This document shows, piece by piece, positions 60,934-64,000 of a stretch of DNA of 64,000 nucleotides. The translations under genes and the position numbers were made by a program. Location of the stretch: NCBI GenBank assembly GCA_002197995.1, contig NGZR01000001.1:930001-994000 (forward strand), in the 5' to 3' direction. How positions within the stretch are numbered: position 1 is the first letter of the stretch; each line of letters begins with the position of its first letter. The notes under the pieces are model-generated. The model was given only the letters and a program-made list of their open reading frames with translations, did no database searches and had not been told where the DNA came from. The stretch comes from Gaeumannomyces sp. JS-464. Its lineage: Eukaryota > Ascomycota > Sordariomycetes > Magnaporthales > Magnaporthaceae.

Positions 60934-63168
60934 ATGAAGTTCACGAGCATCTTCTGCGCTGCCCTGTGCCTGTCGCTCACGCTCACTCAGTACGCCGTGG
61001 CGGCACAGGGCAGCCCGGGACATGATGATGTGCTGGTATTGGACCGCTTTCTCGGCGGGCTGCCACCTTGCGCCGTAAGACTCCCAGGTTAAAATCCGCA
61101 AGCTCCTAGCTATGAAGTGGCTGACAGGAAACCCAACAGGCCTCCTGCTACACTTCTGCCAAGGCCAACTCCAGCTGCCAATCCAGGGTGGAGGGCTGCA
61201 TCTGCCAAGACGCGGCACTGAAAGCATATATACTTGCTCGCGCGGGCACATCCTGCCCAGTTGTCAGCCAGCTCGGTGCGTATCTAGTCCTCTACTCTAA
61301 CCGCACTCCGTCGAGCCTCAGACAAACACTGACACACCAACTCGCAGCAACACGAAATGTCATGGACGCGCTCTGTGGCATCCCTGCCAGAAATCTCGAC
61401 ACCTTTGACCCGCCTGATATGCTGGGCTGGCATGCTTGTCTCGGCAGCTTTGTCCTCTTGCGCCTGCTGTCAAAGATCTTCCTGGCCGACCAACACTCGA
61501 CGCCCGACGACGGCCTGACCATGATGGCCTACCTACTGACTCTGCCGTGCTACTACATTGCCGCCTTCAAGCTCCTCGATGCCGGGCTTGGAGGGACCAG
61601 TGGACTTTGACTCCGCAACAAATCAACGACTTTTCCTACTGGCTCTATGTGTTCGAGCCGATGTACCTCGCCGCCATCTGGTCCATCAAAACCTCGTTTC
61701 TTTATCTGTTCATCCGTCTTTTTGCTACCGGACAAACTGAGCGGTTCTGCCTACGGGGCTTCCTGAAGCTGCGCCACGCCCTCTGGGGCACCGCCATTGC
61801 CAACACGCTCTGTATAAGCTCCTTCCTCATCACTTTCATCTTCCAGTGCACGCCCATCTCGTACACTTGGACGCGATGGCAGGGCGAGGATGGAGGCACT
61901 TGCGTCAACATCAACGCCGTCGTCTGCACTCACGGAGCCTTGGGCATCATCTTCGATCTCTGGATTCTGTATCTGCCCATGTCCCAGCTGCCAAGCATGC
62001 GTCTGCCTAGTCGGAAGAAGGTGCAGGCGGGCATGATGTTGGGCATCGGTGCCATGTGAGTAGATCCCCAGCATAAACCGCAGACCTGATTGGCTCTCTG
62101 CCACCTCGTACGCGCCAGCTTACTGACATACTTCAATGTGTGTTCGCCGCAGTGCCACTTTGGTCAGCTTCCTCCGGCTTCAGAGACTGGTGACGTACGC
62201 TGCGTCGCCCAACGCGACACGGGAGAACTACGGCGGCACCGCATGGTCACTCGTGGGGATTAGCATTGCCATCATCTGCACCTGCCTGCCGGAGTCTCCT
62301 GCTTCTACGGGTCATGCCTGAGGCGTGGCTCCGTGTCACGGGCAAGTCGTCGCGGCCGACGTCGGCGCAGGCAGCATCTCGGCCGACGTCTGCCCAGCCG
62401 CGAAATCCATACCTCTCGGAACTCCGGGCCAAGGTGCCGAGGCCGATCTCGACCTTTACCAGACGCTGCAGCGGCAAAGAGAGCTTCGAAACTGAGACCA
62501 AGACTGACCATTTCAGCCCGACTCGTCGGCCAAGCATCGCGGACTTTCTGGTGGAGAAGCTCGCCAGCGCCAAGGAAGGGTCGACCTTTTCGGAAGCCAT
62601 TGAGGAGGCGCTGAGCATAGCGCTGGGGAAAATTCCCGACGACAAGCCATCTCCCTTCCGGGGGAGCGAGAAAGAGAGCAAACTGGTGCTCAGCGGCGAC
62701 AGCCGTTTTGACAGCCGCCTCAATGTGCCTGCGGCGCGGAGTGAACCGGATCTGGCCCTCGAGCGCCGCCTGACCCCAGACTACCTCAGCGTACCCGCGA
62801 ACGCGCGACGCGCGGTCGGGCCGGCGGCCATGGCGGCCACCAAGCAGCGCGCCCTAGACTCGCCCTCGGAGGAGCCGGAGAAGCCGCGGCAAGGCGGGGA
62901 GGAGGAGGAGGAGCAGGAGCGGGAGCAGCTCGACCTAGCGCCGGTGCCCCCGGTCCCGGCGAAACCGAGCAGGGCCAAGCTGCTGGGCGTCTACCAGCCG
63001 CAGCGGATCGTCGACCCGCGGAAGCTGATAAGCCCGGCCGCCCACCTCTGCTTGTCGCCGCTGCCGTCCGCTTTGGGCTGGGCCACGTTTGGCAGTGCAG
63101 GCGCGGGCTCGCCAAGCACGCCACAGGAGCAGCAGGAGCATGGTGCCCATTCCCCTCTTGGGGACTAG
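60934..63168 (+). CDS. CFEM-domain, Pth11-like seven-helix receptor
   Basis: A fungal GPCR-like surface receptor; the namesake Pth11 senses surface cues. Exons 60934-61074, 61140-61275, 61348-62055 and 62153-63168 give about 666 residues. A signal peptide (MKFTSIFCAALCLSLTLTQ) leads to a CFEM domain with cysteines at PPCAASC, SSC, GCIC, TSC and ALCG, seven where eight are usual. Membrane helices follow (WHACLGSFVLLRLLSKIFL, TMMAYLLTLPCYYIAAF, MYLAAIWSIKTSFLYLFI, GTAIANTLCISSFLITFIF, GALGIIFDLWILYLPM, and others). The family motif QCTPISYTW is present. The cytoplasmic tail of about 290 residues is Ser/Glu/Pro-rich and carries a duplicated SRPTSAQ. Frame breaks near 61588 and 62291 need one-base corrections; all splice phases then agree. 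Confidence 0.9.
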
Positions 63169-64000
63169 CGTGGCGCCGCCATGTATACTCTCTTTTTTTA
63201 TCGCCTCGTGTCCCTTTCCTTCTTTAGACATGACGTAAGTCGTCTGGCTTGTTTCACTGGTCGATTTCTTGCTATTCCATTTGCACTCGCTTGCCGTTGG
63301 CCACTTGCCGCTTGCCGCTTGTGCACCACGCCTCTAGAATCACAAGCCATCGGGCATCCACTCCTTAGTACCCTGATTTGGCATGCACACTTTTGCGTTC
63401 TGCTCTTTTGGCTTTGGAGCTTCTTGCTCAGGGAAGCTCGAGTAGCACGCGTGGAGTTTGAGACCTGGGCACTCTAGAAGGTCGAGACAATAGAGCCAAA
63501 AACGAATAGGTAGACAGTCAAAATAAAAATAGGCGCCAGCATGCAGGGTGACCTTGAACAACCGTCCCGTCACCCCAAACGCGGGGGAAGAAAGGCGTGC
63601 GCAGTGCGACACAGACACACCACGACAGCAGCCCAGTCACCGTAGAGGCCCTCGGGCGCCCCGATATGGCATGGGCGAGGACCGGGGGAGGGAACCCGCC
63701 GTGCAGGGCTGAACGTTGGCGAGAAAATAAAAGGCCTTGGTGGATGCCCATTGACCTCTGGGTGGAAGAAGCAAAAAAACAAAAACAGCAAAACCCGCCT
63801 GATGGAATTTTCCAGGAAACCAATGACGAGACGACGTTTTTTTTTTTTCCTCTTCCCCTTTCGAGCAATCGCCCGATTGATTCTGTTTTGGGTAACAGCC
63901 CGCACGGTTGGGGTATTTGCGCTCCCAGAGGCTCGGTCAGAGGAATGGAGGCCGCGCCAGGGGGGCTGGTGGTGGGCGGGTGGGTTGCACAGCCCGTTCG
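63169..64000. other. 3' flank, no gene seen
   Basis: 3' side of the receptor gene. It contains three adjacent GCCACTT/CGCTTGCCG-type short repeats (about 63288-63320) and T-rich tracts. No gene could be supported before the window ends. Confidence 0.4.

Overview
The window is nuclear DNA from a filamentous ascomycete, most likely a Sordariomycete. The support is GC-rich coding sequence, many short GT...AG introns (one with a CTACTAAC branch site at about 14280), and the gene set: a CFEM-containing Pth11-type receptor, an RfeG-like regulator, a filamentous-fungal ARPC4, and PMT1, UBP6 and RAD30 orthologues. The class is inferred from protein likeness; no search was run. I see no CRISPR array, operon, rRNA, recognisable tRNA or intact transposon.

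Layout. 1-3985: gene-free and microsatellite-rich. 3986-5341 (+): SAM methyltransferase. 6012-7975 (-): SHB17-like sugar bisphosphatase. 9825-10410 (+): small single-pass membrane coiled-coil protein. 10862-12652 (-): UBP6, divergent from ARPC4 (13338-14305, +). 15868-19377 (+): PMT1. 20479-21126 (-): LSM7, divergent from a repeat-containing orphan ORF with an internal TAG (21664-22263, +). 23838-26378 (+): RRM-type RNA-binding protein. 27907-28221 (-): possible small Cys-rich protein. 30458-31721 (+): RIM2-like carrier. 33122-33953 (-): SNX3. 35399-39507 (-): importin-7/8 karyopherin. 44541-45932 (-): RfeG-like regulator. 50047-52736 (-): DNA polymerase eta. 58782-59204 (+): short RanBP2-type zinc-finger protein. 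60934-63168 (+): CFEM/Pth11-like GPCR. The stretches between are long and mostly show only simple repeats.

The genes are unrelated housekeeping and signalling functions rather than one pathway: actin nucleation, ER O-mannosylation, proteasome-linked deubiquitination, RNA decay/splicing, endosomal sorting, nuclear import, mitochondrial nucleotide transport, translesion synthesis and surface sensing. I do not see a convincing new multi-gene system.

A pervasive feature is that eight conserved genes need one or more base indels, many at C or G runs, to read through. They include breaks inside the SHB17 catalytic motif and the UBP6 Cys box. Sequencing or assembly error explains this better than eight pseudogenes, so coordinates below are gene spans with exon limits in the text. 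Objects most worth a second look are the 7-residue-repeat orphan with its lone in-frame TAG, the RanBP2-finger orphan, the His/Gln-rich insert in the methyltransferase, and the CFEM receptor.
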